64,000 nt of DNA from PALSA-555 sp963821325 (GCA_963821325.1 CAWGDC010000001.1:186001-250000), one strand, 5' to 3'. Counted from the first letter of the stretch, positions 1 through 8,588 are shown. Notes: generated from the letters alone by a model not told the origin. Numbers and translations are program-made.

Positions 1-1226
1 CCTATGTCGGGCACACCGCGGTGCGGCTCTTCGTGATGGGCGACGACGGCTACGAGCGGGAGGAGCCAACCGACGACGAGCTGCACCGGCATGGCGGCCG
101 TGGTGCGCGAGGCCGTCGCGGCCGGTGCCGCCGGGTTCGCCACGAGTTCGGCGCCGACCCACGCCGGCGACCGCGGCCGCCCCGTGCCGTCGCGGCTCGC
201 CGGACGGGCCGAGCTCGCCGCGTTGCTCGCGCCGCTCGGTGAGGTCGGCCGCGGGGTCGCCGAGCTGACCCCGGGTGAGCGGATCCGCCACACCGACGTG
301 TACGACCTGCAGCCCGCCGTCGGGCGCCCGTTCACCTGGACGGCGCTGCTCACGATGCACGGGTCACCGTTCGCGGCGAGCATGGCGAAGCTGAACGCGG
401 AGCGACGCGCCGACGGCGCGGACGTGTGGCCGCAGGTGACGTGTCGCCCGCTCACGTTCCAGATGACGCTCGCCGAGCCGTTCACGTTCAACACCGTGCC
501 GGCGTTCCGGTCGCTGATGGACCGCCCGGTCGAGGAGCGCCTCGCGGCGTACCGCGACCCGGCGTGGCGGCACGCCGCGCAGGACGAGCTCGACGAACGG
601 GCGGGTGTTCCGGCCCCGCTGGAACACGGTGACGATCGCTGAGAGCCGCGACCACCCCGAGCTCGAGGGACGCGACGTGGCCGGGCTGGCCGCCGAGCGG
701 GGCGTCGAGCCCCTCGACGCGCTGCTCGAGCTCGCCGTCTCCGAGGACCTCGGCCACCCGGGTGCGCACCATCCTCGCCAACGACGATGAGGACATGATC
801 GGCACGTTGCTCCAAGCCGACGGCATGCTGATCGGGCTCTCGGACGCGGGCGCGCACGTCGGGCAGCTCTGCGACGCGTGCCTCCCCACCGACCTGCTCG
901 GCAACTGGGTCCGGGAGCGGGGGGTGTTGCCGCTCGAGGCGGCCGTTCACAAGCTGACCGGCGAGCCGGCCGGCGTGTTCGGCTTCGAGGACCGGGGGGT
1001 GCTGGCACCCGGTCGCGCCGCCGACGTGACCGTCTTCGACCCCGACACCGTCGCGCCGGGGCCGCTCCGCCGGGTGCGGGACTTCCCCGCCGCCGGGGAA
1101 CGGCTCGTCGCCGACACGCCCGGCGGCGTCGCGCACGTCGTGGTGAACGGCACCCCGATCCGCGTCGACGGCGAGCCGAGCCCGGAGGGTGTCGAGGCCC
1201 GGCCCGGTCGGCTGCTGCGCCGGTAG
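1..1226 (+). pseudogene. N-acyl-D-amino-acid deacylase (amidohydrolase 3 family), 5'-partial and frameshifted
   Basis: The 3' two-thirds of a metal-dependent amidohydrolase related to D-aminoacylases, which hydrolyse N-acylated D-amino acids or similar amides. The window opens inside the gene in frame 3 with a GHTAVRLFVMG segment typical of the family. Coding then moves to other frames near 88 (MAAVVREAVAAGAAGFATSS, matching the conserved helix), near 600 and near 760. The last segment has LIGLSDAGAHV, carrying the late metal-binding Asp and His, and GRAADVTVFDPDTV, the usual C-terminal beta-sandwich end. Three single-base shifts in about 1.2 kb while the motifs remain recognisable fit consensus errors or very recent decay. 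The true start is outside the window. Family assignment is firm; substrate is not known. Confidence 0.75.
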
Positions 1227-1240
1227 GCGCCGCGGGCCGG

Positions 1241-1794
1241 CTACCTGCTGCGGGCCACGACCACCTTCGCCAACGCGACGAGCTGCTTCTCGACCTTCGG
1301 CGTCAGCGTGGACCCTGGGGGCGACACCCCGGGCGGCAGCCACTGCAGCGAGAACGCGAACTTCTTGCTGGCGGCGACGTAGACGAAGGAGAGGTCCAGG
1401 TCGGCGTACGACGAACTTCCCGACGCTCACCGTCTCGATGGTGTGACCGGTGACGGTGTCGTCGGCGTGCTGGCTCTCGATGACGTCGACGCCGGTCTGC
1501 CCGGGCGGCGGGAAGAACGGGTAGAGCAGCGCGGCGACGAGCGTGCCGCCACTGCCGCCGACGCCGACCTGGAAGTTGCAGACGGTGGACGATGCGGGCG
1601 CGAGCGTCGGCCGCATCGGGGTCACGGGACCGCCGAACGTCTTCTGCACCTGGCTCGTCGTGAGGTAAGAGCAGGGATCCGCGACCGTCGGGCGCTCGGC
1701 TTCGCTGGGGTACGGGCCCCCGCGGCGGCGCGCTGAACCGGAGGACGGTCATCGCGATGAGCAGCGGCGCGGCCCACCGCGCACCCCTGAGCAC
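1241..1794 (-). pseudogene. Putative secreted DUF3558-like protein, frameshifted
   Basis: Reading the minus strand across frames recovers a short exported protein. A hydrophobic N-terminus (AAPLLIAMTVL) begins near a GTG at 1794. After a shift near 1700 comes DPCSYLTTSQVQKTFGGPV with a later VCNFQVG, the pattern of a Cys pair around a ligand-binding fold seen in actinobacterial DUF3558 lipoproteins. A second shift near 1405 leads to DLSFVYVAASKKFAFSLQW and a C-terminus ending ARSR-stop at 1241. No classic lipobox is visible, so it may be a signal-peptide or anchored protein. Function is unknown. The DUF3558 link rests on the PC.YLT..QV pattern and is tentative. Confidence 0.5.
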
Positions 1795-1843
1795 GGGCGG
1801 GATCCTATCCAGGTGATGCGCGCCCGCACTGGTCGGGCCAGCG

Positions 1844-2531
1844 TCAGGGTTCGGGGGGTGGCTCGCCGATCCGCTCGTAGACCTCGGCCGGCATCGCGGT
1901 GACGTCCTTGTAGATGTGGTGCACGCACGGGTCGCCGCGGCGTTCGGGCGGGAACTCGACGCTCGACGGGGTGCCGCCCCACTCGACGGGCTGCATCTCG
2001 TTGTTGACCGAGCAGTGCGCGCAATACACCCACAGCTCGTCGCGCATGAGGGTGCGGGGGCCCTTGCTCGCGCAGCCGCAGGTAGGGGTGGTCGCCCTCG
2101 TAGCGCCCGTCGTCGATCAGCTTCCCGCCGCTGCCGCACTGGAACGTCAGGACGATCTTCTCGTCGTCCTCCTCGACGTCGACCGCGCCCATGTTGGCGA
2201 GCATCGCCCGGGCGATCACCTTCGCTCTCGCCGACGCAGGCAGCGATCCCCACTCGGTGCCGGTGTCGCGGCGGGGTCGGACGAACTCCTCACCGGTCTT
2301 GCGCAACGCCCGCTCGACCGCCTCCTCGCCGAGCTCCTCCCCGACGAAGGTCAGCAAGGACGTGATCCAGTTGATCGAGTAGTCCTTCAGGGCGCTCCAC
2401 TGCTCGACGGCCCGGTCGATGAGCGCCACGGCCTCACCGGCGTGGCCGTGGGCGATCGCGGTCTTGGCCTGCTCCCAGAGCGGGGTGCGCATCCGGGCGA
2501 CGTCGGCGGCGGTCAGCTGGGGGTCGGTCAT
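1844..2531 (-). CDS. Conserved hypothetical protein with C-terminal Cys residues, one frameshift
   Basis: Starts at ATG 2531 (MTDPQLTAADVARMR) after a GAGAGGA ribosome site and follows the acyl-CoA dehydrogenase with a 9-nt gap, so the two are probably co-transcribed. The N-terminal 160 residues are helical (EQWSALKDYSINWITSLL, GEEAVERALRKTGEEF). Near 2055, in a G/C run, the frame shifts. The continuation MRDELWVYCAHCSVNNEMQP holds a CAHC pair, then PCVHHIYKD and a Pro-rich end. Rejoined length is about 228 residues. The Cys/His residues could bind a metal. I do not recognise the family; its linkage to FadE suggests an accessory role in acyl-CoA metabolism, which is inference only. Confidence 0.55.
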
Positions 2532-2540
2532 CGCGTCCTC

Positions 2541-3731
2541 TCAACGGGGGAGGCCGAGCAGCCGCTCGGCGATGATGTTGCGTTGGATCTCGCTGGTGCC
2601 GCCCGGGATCGTGCCCGAGAACGATCGGAGGTACTGGTTCACCCACGCCCCGTCGCGCCACAGCCTGGGCCCGAGCACGTCGAGGTCCACGGCGGTGGGG
2701 CCGAGCCACTCGGTGGCGCGCAGCAAGAGCCGTTGCAGGGTCTCGCTGCCGTCGAGCTTGAGGAGCGAGTGCTCGGGAGCGGCGCGTCCCCGCATGAACT
2801 TCGAGAAGCCGCGGTAGCCCATCAGCATCAAGGCTTGGGATTCGACGTAGAAGCTGGCGACGTCGCCGCGGAACCGGTCGTCGTCGCGCAGCGGCGTCCC
2901 GCCGGGTCCGGGCCGGTCGGCGAGGCCGATCATGGCCTGCAGCGCGCGCTGCACGTCGTACGCGTAGTCGATCCACAGCATGGCGCGTTCGTGGCCGAGT
3001 GACGCCTGCGTGAGCGCCCAGCCGTGGTCGAGCTCGCCGAGCAGGTGCTCGGCCGGGACGGCGACGTCGGTGAAGAAGACCTCGTTGAAGTCGCGGTAGT
3101 CGGGTTCGGTGAGCTCAGCGAAGGGGCGGGCCTCGATGCCCGGCGTGTGCATGTCGATCACCAAGACGCTGATGCCCTGATGCTTCGGCACGTCCGGGTT
3201 GGTGCGCACGAAGCACATGCACCAGTCGGCGTGGTGGGCGCCGGACGTCCACACCTTCTGGCCGTTGACCACGAAGTGGTCGCCGTCGAGCACGGCGCGG
3301 GTGGTGAGGCTCGCCAGGTCGCTCCCCGCGCCGGGTTCGCTCATCCCGAGACACCAGGCGATCTCGGCTCGGAGCGTCGGCCGCAGCCACCGTTCCTGCT
3401 GCTTCGGGGTGCCGGCGTCGCGCAACGACGGGGCGATGATCCCCAGGCCTTGCGGGTTGAGGCTGCGCGGGATCTCGCGCCGCTTCATCTCCTCGAAGTA
3501 GATCATCTGCTCGCCCGGCGAGGCGTTGCGTCCCCCGAGCTCGGGCGGCCAGCCGGGCACCAGCCAGCCGGCGTCGAACAGGCGGCGCTGCCAGTCGCGT
3601 GCCCAGGGCGGCAGGTCGGCGCTCGACCGCTTCGGGGCGGTCAGGACGTCGCGCGGCGGGGCGTGGTCGTCGAGCCACGCGTCGAGCTCGGCCCGGAACC
3701 GTTCTTCGGCGTCGCCGTAGCGCAGTCGCAC
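2541..3731 (-). CDS. Acyl-CoA dehydrogenase (FadE type)
   Basis: A flavin-dependent alpha,beta-dehydrogenase of acyl-CoA thioesters, first step of beta-oxidation. The 396-residue protein from GTG 3731 (VRLRYGDAEERFRAELD) has normal length and the full set of family marks: GWPPELGGRNASP, WCLGMSEPGAGSDLA (FAD/acyl contact), VVNGQKVWTSGAHHADW, and the C-terminal GTIPGGTSEIQRNIIAERLL signature. It closely resembles the FadE at 46508 and belongs with the actinobacterial steroid or branched-acid FadE proteins that often act as heteromeric pairs. It is divergent from the SpoIIE phosphatase gene, with about 100 bp between them. Open frame extends upstream, but similarity begins at this GTG, so the longer start was rejected. 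Confidence 0.9.
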   Translation of the reverse strand: MRLRYGDAEERFRAELDAWLDDHAPPRDVLTAPKRSSADLPPWARDWQRRLFDAGWLVPGWPPELGGRNASPGEQMIYFEEMKRREIPRSLNPQGLGIIAPSLRDAGTPKQQERWLRPTLRAEIAWCLGMSEPGAGSDLASLTTRAVLDGDHFVVNGQKVWTSGAHHADWCMCFVRTNPDVPKHQGISVLVIDMHTPGIEARPFAELTEPDYRDFNEVFFTDVAVPAEHLLGELDHGWALTQASLGHERAMLWIDYAYDVQRALQAMIGLADRPGPGGTPLRDDDRFRGDVASFYVESQALMLMGYRGFSKFMRGRAAPEHSLLKLDGSETLQRLLLRATEWLGPTAVDLDVLGPRLWRDGAWVNQYLRSFSGTIPGGTSEIQRNIIAERLLGLPR

Positions 3732-3833
3732 GAGCGGCGACGCTACCGCGTGCCTTCCCGCACAACGCCGGGTCGCCGTGCCGCCCGCCCGCCGGAGGCC
3801 GCGTTGCGAGCCGAGACCTAGAGTGCGCGGACC

Positions 3834-5534
3834 GTGGCCGAACCTGGGCAGCCGCTCCTCATCGGGCTCGACAGCAGCGGTGTGCTCGACCACGCCAACG
3901 CGGCGGTGATCGTGACCTCCCTCGAGGGGGAGATTCTCTACGCCAACCGCTACTGCCAGGTGCTGTACGGCCGGTCGGTGTCCGACCTGCTCGGGCAGCA
4001 GTCGGCGCAGTTCGCGGCCGACCCCGTCTCCCCGGCGATGACGGCAGAGATCGGCCGGTCGATCCTCGCCGGGAAGAGCTGGGAAGGCGACTTCCGCGTC
4101 CGGCGACCCGACGGGTCGATCGTGTCGGTGCACGCGGTCGACTCACCGCTGTTCGGGCCGGACGGCTCGGTCACCGGCGTGGTGAGCCTGGCGTTCGACA
4201 TCACCGCGCGTCAGGCGCGCGAGGAGACCATCACCGCCCGGGTCGACGCCGTGCAGTTCCTCGCCGACGTCGGCACGCTCCTCTCCACCGACCTCGGGGA
4301 CTACCCGGAGATCTTCGTGCGGCTCGCCGAGTGCTGCGTCCCGTTCCTCGCCGACCTGTGCCTCATCGACATCACCGAGGGCGCGGCGATCCGTCGGATG
4401 GCCGCCGTGCATGCCGACCCGGCGAAGCACGAGCTGGTCCGCCAACTCGAGGAGCGCTACCCGCCCGACCCGTACGGAACGCAACCGGCGGTGCGCGTCA
4501 TCCGGGGCGGCGCACCCGAGATCCGCACCGAGATGCCCGAGGACTTCCTGCGCGCCACGACCCGCGACGAAGACCTTCTGCGGATCGTCGCCGAGCTCGA
4601 CTTGACCTCGTACATGTGCGTGCCCTTGCAGGCCCGCGGGCACACCATCGGTGCGCTCACGCTCGTGGCGTCGGGATCGGGTCGCCGCTTCGACCAGGGT
4701 GAGCTGTTGTACGCCGAGGACCTCGCCCGCCGGGCGGCGCTGCTGATCGACAACGCCCGCCTGCTCGACGAGCGGACCCACGTCGCGCGGGCGCTGCAAG
4801 CAAGTTTGCTCCCTGTCTCGCTCCCCGACATCCCCGGGATCGAGGTCACCGCCCGCTACCAGCCGGCCGGTCAGGGCCACGAGGTCGGCGGCGACTTCTA
4901 CGACGTCTTCGAGGTGGCGCCGGCGCAGTGGGCGCTCGTGATCGGTGACGTGAGCGGCAAGGGCCCCGAAGCCGGCGCGATCGCCGGCCGAGCGCGTCAG
5001 ACGCTCCGAGCCGGGACGCTCCGAGAGCAGCAACCGAGCCGTCTGCTCGAGCTGCTCCACGAGACGCTGCACCGCGACGACGACACCGAGGGGCGCTTCT
5101 GCACCGTCTGCCTGGGACGCCTGGCGCTGCGTCGCCATCGACGCGGGTGGCTCCGCCGCCGGCGCGCCGCCAATCTGACGATCTCGTGCGGCGGGCATCC
5201 GCTGCCGATCGTGGTCCACGACGACGGCAAGGTCGAAGCCATGTCGTGCCACGGCACGCTGCTCGGGATCACCGACTCGGTCACGCTCGTCGATCAGACC
5301 ATCCGGCTCCGGCCCGGCGACGTGACGATCTTCTACACGGACGGGATCACCGAGGCCCACGACACGGGCCAGCCCATCCTCGGTGAGCGTCGCCTCCTCG
5401 ACGTCGTGTGCCGCAACGCGCACCTGGACCCGGACGCGATCGCTGACCGGATCCTCATGGAGGCGAACCACGGGGTCACAGATCCCCCCCGTGACGACAT
5501 GGCGCTCCTCGTCCTGCGCGTCACCCGCCCGTAG
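3834..5534 (+). CDS. PAS-GAF-SpoIIE (PP2C-type) serine phosphatase, RsbU/RsbP-like
   Basis: A cytosolic sensor phosphatase that would dephosphorylate STAS-type anti-sigma antagonists. From GTG 3834 the 566-residue protein has a PAS domain (about 15-130), a GAF domain (about 145-300) and a C-terminal SpoIIE catalytic domain (about 320-562). Metal-binding and core motifs are present: VGGDFYDVF near residue 350, GDVSGKGPEAG near 371, FYTDGITEA near 501 and RDDMALLVL near 552. Just before NLTISCGGHPLP lies an Arg-rich stretch (RRHRRGWLRRRRAA) unlike the family; a neighbouring frame there reads CVAIDAGGSAAGA, so two compensating single-base errors are likely. It heads a stress-signalling cluster whose STAS proteins at 9007 and 9422 are its probable substrates. 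Confidence 0.92.
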   Translation: MAEPGQPLLIGLDSSGVLDHANAAVIVTSLEGEILYANRYCQVLYGRSVSDLLGQQSAQFAADPVSPAMTAEIGRSILAGKSWEGDFRVRRPDGSIVSVHAVDSPLFGPDGSVTGVVSLAFDITARQAREETITARVDAVQFLADVGTLLSTDLGDYPEIFVRLAECCVPFLADLCLIDITEGAAIRRMAAVHADPAKHELVRQLEERYPPDPYGTQPAVRVIRGGAPEIRTEMPEDFLRATTRDEDLLRIVAELDLTSYMCVPLQARGHTIGALTLVASGSGRRFDQGELLYAEDLARRAALLIDNARLLDERTHVARALQASLLPVSLPDIPGIEVTARYQPAGQGHEVGGDFYDVFEVAPAQWALVIGDVSGKGPEAGAIAGRARQTLRAGTLREQQPSRLLELLHETLHRDDDTEGRFCTVCLGRLALRRHRRGWLRRRRAANLTISCGGHPLPIVVHDDGKVEAMSCHGTLLGITDSVTLVDQTIRLRPGDVTIFYTDGITEAHDTGQPILGERRLLDVVCRNAHLDPDAIADRILMEANHGVTDPPRDDMALLVLRVTRP

Positions 5535-5554
5535 CGCCACCCCATCGCCTGCGG

Positions 5555-5574
5555 CCGCGGGTCGACGCCCGCGG
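5555..5574. terminator. GC-rich hairpin after the SpoIIE phosphatase gene
   Basis: CCGCGGG at 5555-5561 pairs with CCCGCGG at 5568-5574 around a 6-nt loop, 20 bp past the phosphatase stop. There is no U tract. This fits an actinobacterial terminator of the stem-only kind, but such stems are common at this GC content. Confidence 0.35.
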
Positions 5575-5625
5575 TCACCGCCGCGGTGGCGGTGCGACCT
5601 GGCACCGATTCGCGCGGTTTGAAAC

Positions 5626-5652
5626 GTTTAGCGGCCGCGCCGGAGAGGGTAC
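5626..5652 (+). promoter_or_regulatory. Candidate SigF/SigB-type promoter
   Basis: GTTT at 5626-5629 and GGGTAC at 5647-5652, 17 nt apart, match the GTTT-N14-17-GGGTA consensus of actinobacterial SigF/SigB promoters. The AT-rich GAAACGTTTA around the -35 stands out in this GC-rich region. It lies just upstream of the small membrane protein gene and next to the locus that encodes a SigF-type factor, which makes regulation by that factor plausible. Confidence 0.45.
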
Positions 5653-5663
5653 GCGGGCCGCAG

Positions 5664-5849
5664 GTGAAGGGAAGGGAGCACCCCATCACGCTCGCGTTGG
5701 TGATCTTGATCCTGGCGTTGCTGCTCGGCGGTCTGGGGTTCGCGGTCCACGCGCTGTGGATCCTCACGGTGATCGTCGCCGCGATCTGGCTGATCGGCTT
5801 CGTCCTCGGGAGCGGTGAGCGTGGCCGCTGGCACGGACGGGTCACGTAG
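5664..5849 (+). CDS. Small hydrophobic membrane protein
   Basis: A 61-residue protein from GTG 5664, made almost wholly of two apolar stretches (LALVILILALLLGGLGFAV and ALWILTVIVAAIWLIGFVLG) with a charged Gly/Arg tail (SGERGRWHGRVT). Such short two-helix 'hydrophobic proteins' are common in actinobacteria and often stress-induced; no biochemical role is established. A purine-rich AAGGGAAGGGAG lies inside this reading, so the real start may be the ATC at 5685 or an ATG altered by a base error, giving a 54-residue protein beginning ITLALVI. It sits directly behind a SigF-like promoter and before WhiB. Confidence 0.6.
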   Translation: MKGREHPITLALVILILALLLGGLGFAVHALWILTVIVAAIWLIGFVLGSGERGRWHGRVT

Positions 5850-5864
5850 GCAGGACAGTTCGGC

Positions 5865-5900
5865 CGGTGTGCCCGTCGCGCCCCCGCGGCGGGCACACCG
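5865..5900. terminator. Strong hairpin between the small membrane protein gene and whiB
   Basis: Perfect 11-bp arms CGGTGTGCCCG (5865-5875) and CGGGCACACCG (5890-5900) with a 14-nt GC-rich loop. It starts 16 bp after the upstream stop and ends 29 bp before the WhiB start, so it could end the upstream transcript or shape the WhiB leader. Confidence 0.45.
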
Positions 5901-5929
5901 CCGATTCACCCAAACAGAAAGGTTGGTCA

Positions 5930-6271
5930 GTGTCGGCAGCACCGATCAGGTTCGCGGTCGAGGAGCAGGTTGCCGGGTTCGGCTCGTGGCGTGACCAGGC
6001 GCGGTGTCAGGGGAGCACCCACCTCTTCTTCGCGCCCCCGGTGGAACGGCCTGGCCGCAAGGCGAGGCGCGAGGGCCTCGCCCGAGCGCTGTGCGCGTGC
6101 TGCCCGGTGAGGCCGGCCTGCCGCTCGTGGGCTCGGACCCACCGCGAGTTCGGGTTCTGGGGTGGGGAGACCGAGGAGGAGCGGACCGCGGCCGGCTACC
6201 GGCCGTCGCTGCGCGGTGTCGCGGCCCGCCGCGACACCGAGGCGACCGCCGACCTGGCGGTCAGCGCCTAG
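5930..6271 (+). CDS. WhiB-family iron-sulfur transcriptional regulator
   Basis: An actinobacteria-specific Fe-S regulator that normally works with the principal sigma factor. The 113-residue protein from GTG 5930 follows AGAAAGG at good spacing. It has the first Cys in WRDQARCQG, the CACC then C triad in LCACCPVRPAC (Cys-x2-Cys-x5-Cys), and GFWGGETEEER, the G[IV]WGG turn that contacts sigma region 4. Length and order are normal for a WhiB protein. A longer reading from 5867 is open but has no family similarity and would cross the upstream hairpin. Its place within the stress-signalling cluster suggests a stress or redox role. Confidence 0.9.
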   Translation: MSAAPIRFAVEEQVAGFGSWRDQARCQGSTHLFFAPPVERPGRKARREGLARALCACCPVRPACRSWARTHREFGFWGGETEEERTAAGYRPSLRGVAARRDTEATADLAVSA

Positions 6272-6360
6272 ACGAAACGTGCGGTGCGCGCCAGGGTTCG
6301 CTGACACCAAGCGGCGGGAACGCGAGAGGCGCTACACGCTCCCGGAGGAGGAGGTCGGAC

Positions 6361-6700
6361 ATGCCTCAGCGCACCTGGAGCGCCAAGCGCGAAGGCCAGT
6401 ACGCGCACATCACGAGCTCGCTTCGCCACCCGCGTGGCCGAGGCGGAGGAGATCGCGGTTCGGACGGTGAACACGGACCGCGCACGCGCCGGTGAGTCCC
6501 GGCAGCTGAGCCGCGCCTCGACGGCGGACCTGTCGCCCGAGCGCGGGGCGGTCTGCGCTCCCACCGAGGTATCCGCGGCCGGACGTATGCCCAGCGCTAC
6601 GCCGAGGCGCGACGACGCAGCGTGGCGGGTCGATCAACGATGACGCAGCGCCAGCTCGAGCGGGCGCTCCCCCCATCGGGAGCGGTCCCGGCGTCGTTAG
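6361..6700 (+). pseudogene. Small actinobacterial 'plasmid stabilization'-type protein, frameshifted
   Basis: Starts with ATG 6361 after GGAGGAGG and reads MPQRTWSAKREGQYAHITSS, then moves frame near 6422 to AEAEEIAVRTVNTDRARAGE, and again near 6540 to RGGLRSHRGIRGRTYAQRY. Joined, this follows a small (about 75-110 residue) actinobacterial family often annotated as plasmid stabilization protein, whose members share the W..KRE.QY.HI start, AEEIAARTVNKERAR centre and GGLRSH end. Biochemical function is unknown. A third shift near 6672 would give a stop at 6698-6700. All parts of the family remain visible, so consensus errors are as likely as real decay. It converges on the HATPase gene at 6697-7074. 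Confidence 0.5.
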
Positions 6701-7074
6701 CGTTCCCGGCCCGCCCCGTCCTTGCGGAGGCGGAACTGGCGGGTCTGCCCGTCGGTCACGATCTCGTGCTCGTCGGTCACCGCCGAGACGATGGCCTCGG
6801 AGATCTCGGTGAAGTCACCGTCGGGCGCCGGCGGGCCGGTGCCGTCCACGTCCACTCGCCCCGGCGAGATCGCGAACACGAGCGCCGTCAGCGTGTGCTT
6901 CGCGGTCTGCCCCATGACTTGGACGCACAGCTCGCCGACCGCGATCCGCAGGTCGTCGATCTCCTCGAGCGTGAACCCGGCGCGGCTGCCGGCGTCGGCG
7001 GCGGCCAGGCGGGCGAGCCGGACGAAGCTCGCGTCGGCGGGCATCGTCAGCACGACCCGCATCCCGTCCTCCAT
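6697..7074 (-). CDS. RsbW-like anti-sigma HATPase (short)
   Basis: A 125-residue HATPase_c_2 protein of the anti-sigma/serine-kinase class (MEDGMRVVLTMPADASFVRL). DDLRIAVGELCVQVMG is the N-box region, with Glu in place and Gln-x-Met near the usual Asn position. The later ATP-lid glycines are reduced, so kinase activity is doubtful and it may only bind a partner. It is the only HATPase of the cluster on the minus strand and is separate from the sigma-F operon. A GGAGG ribosome site lies ahead of the ATG at 7074. Confidence 0.7.
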   Translation of the reverse strand: MEDGMRVVLTMPADASFVRLARLAAADAGSRAGFTLEEIDDLRIAVGELCVQVMGQTAKHTLTALVFAISPGRVDVDGTGPPAPDGDFTEISEAIVSAVTDEHEIVTDGQTRQFRLRKDGAGRER

Positions 7075-7146
7075 CCGGCACCTCCTGGGCCCGGACGCTA
7101 CCCAGCGCCGGTCGGCGCGCGCGGTGCCGCACCGCGCGCCCCCAGC

Positions 7147-7347
7147 TCACGGGATGCGTCCCTCGCCCTGCTCGCTGGCGCCGATTCGGTACATCTCGTG
7201 GGCGTGGGCCGCGGCCTTCGGGTCGATCGGACGCTCCGCGGCCGCGGACTCCTCGCTCGGTGTCGGGTCGCGGTCCGGCGCGACAGGCGCCGCCGCGTCG
7301 CGCCGTTCCGCGCTTCGAGTTCGACGGCTCGGCCTGGTGCGCTTCAT
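7147..7347 (-). CDS. Small basic hypothetical protein
   Basis: A 66-residue protein from ATG 7347, chosen because AAAGGAG lies 6 nt before it. The N-terminus is strongly basic (MKRTRPSRRTRSAERRD) and the middle is acidic and Pro/Ala-rich. The C-terminus (AAAHAHEMYRIGASEQGEGR) looks structured. No family recognised and no membrane segment. It is divergent from the anti-sigma/sigma-F operon, which hints at a stress-linked role, but nothing in the sequence shows what it does. Confidence 0.5.
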   Translation of the reverse strand: MKRTRPSRRTRSAERRDAAAPVAPDRDPTPSEESAAAERPIDPKAAAHAHEMYRIGASEQGEGRIP

Positions 7348-7467
7348 CGTGGGCTCCTTTGGCTGCACAGGGTCACTGACACCGGGCCTACCCCGTTCTC
7401 CCCACGCTCAAGCGGCCGACGCGCCGAAACGACCGACCCCGCATGCGGCTACCCCGGCCTGGGTACG

Positions 7468-7866
7468 GTGCTTCAGGTGGGCGCCGCCCTGGAGATCGAC
7501 GTACCGCTGGATCTCCGGAGTTTGCGCGCCGTGCGGCTCGCCGCGCTGGACGCCGCGGACCGGGCCGGTCTCGATGTCCCCTCGGCGAAGGCGCTGCAGG
7601 CCGGCATGGACGAGCTCTGCGTCGCGATGGTGGAGTCCGCGGCCGGCGGGGCGGGGCGGCTTGTCGTCAAGCTCCGGTTTCGTCCCGGTGAGGTCAGCGC
7701 CCGCGGCGTGGCTCGCCTCGACGTGGACCATCCCCGCGTGGCGCTCGGGCCGCTCGCCCGCTCGATCCTCACGGCGAGCGTCGACCGGTTCACGATCGTC
7801 GACGAGAGCGACCTCGTGTGCTTCGAGGTCTGGAAGCGCTCAGACCGTTCGGAGCGAACGGTATGA
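7468..7866 (+). CDS. RsbW-like anti-sigma factor HATPase, first gene of the sigma-F operon
   Basis: About 132 residues with an HATPase_c_2 fold: LRSLRAVRLAALDAADRAGL, then KALQAGMDELCVAMVESA at the N-box position and FTIVDESDLVCFEVWKRS at the end. Homologues bind sigma-F type factors and phosphorylate STAS antagonists. Its stop overlaps the sigma-factor start as ATGA (7863-7866), the usual anti-sigma/sigma arrangement. Starts at GTG 7468 or GTG 7477; no strong ribosome site separates them. The N-box Asn is not evident (Cys-Val-Ala), so ATP hydrolysis may be weak. The assignment to sigma binding is by context. Confidence 0.75.
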   Translation: MLQVGAALEIDVPLDLRSLRAVRLAALDAADRAGLDVPSAKALQAGMDELCVAMVESAAGGAGRLVVKLRFRPGEVSARGVARLDVDHPRVALGPLARSILTASVDRFTIVDESDLVCFEVWKRSDRSERTV

Positions 7867-8588
7867 GCGACGTCGACGCCCGGTTCGTCGAGTACGCCCG
7901 CACGCGTGACCGGCGGCTCCGCGACGAGCTGCTCGAGGGCTTCATCGGCCTCGCCCACCATCTCGCCCGCCGCTTCGCGCACCGCGGAGAGCCGCTGGAC
8001 GAGCTGCAGCAGGTCGCGATGGTTGGCCTCTTCAAGGCCATCGACCGCTTCGAACCCGACCGGGGCATGCAGTTCTCCACGTTCGCGGTCCCGACCATCC
8101 TCGGGGAGCTGAAGCGACACTTCCGAGACACGGGCTGGGCCGTGCGGATCCCCCGGCGCTTGCAGGAGCTCTACCTCGAGCTCAACCACTTCGTTGCACA
8201 ACTGACCCAGGACCTCGGTCGGTCCCCGACACCGGCCGAGCTGGCAGCCCACGCCGACGTCAGCGAGGAAGAGGTCCTCGAGGCGATGGAGGCCGGGAGC
8301 CTCTACAACCTCGCGTCGTTGGAGGCACCGACCGGGATCGACGCCCCACCCCCTGATCCTCCGACGCGGGACGACGACTTCGGACAGGTCGACGAGCGCC
8401 TCGCCGTCCACCACCTGCTGGACACGCTCCCCGAGCGGGAGCGTGTGATCGTCGAGCTGCGGTTCTTCGCCGGGTTGACGCAGTCCGAGATCGCGGAGCG
8501 GGTCGGGTTGAGCCAGATGCACATCTCACGGCTGCTCACCCAGAGCCTGCGGCAGCTGCGCGAGCACGCCACGGCGGCGTCGCCATGA
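7863..8588 (+). CDS. SigB/SigF/SigG-family RNA polymerase sigma factor
   Basis: A group-3 sigma factor of 241 residues from ATG 7863. Region 2 is clear (LDELQQVAMVGLFKAIDRFE then GMQFSTFAVPTILGELKRHF), region 3 follows (PRRLQELYLELN, SPTPAELAAHADVSEEEVLE), and region 4 ends the protein (LPERERVIVELRFFAGLTQS, then an HTH SEIAERVGLSQMHISRLL). Such factors direct stress or developmental regulons and recognise GTTT/GGGTA promoters, one of which lies at 5626-5652. The gene overlaps the anti-sigma gene before it and a second HATPase gene after it by ATGA, so stoichiometry is probably set by translational coupling. Confidence 0.93.
   Translation: MSDVDARFVEYARTRDRRLRDELLEGFIGLAHHLARRFAHRGEPLDELQQVAMVGLFKAIDRFEPDRGMQFSTFAVPTILGELKRHFRDTGWAVRIPRRLQELYLELNHFVAQLTQDLGRSPTPAELAAHADVSEEEVLEAMEAGSLYNLASLEAPTGIDAPPPDPPTRDDDFGQVDERLAVHHLLDTLPERERVIVELRFFAGLTQSEIAERVGLSQMHISRLLTQSLRQLREHATAASP

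Noticed and set aside
6622..7470. Long plus-strand frame running into the first anti-sigma gene
   Set aside because: It crosses the reverse HATPase and small basic protein genes; only its ends (plasmid-stabilization-like tail and HATPase) look like protein, in separate genes.
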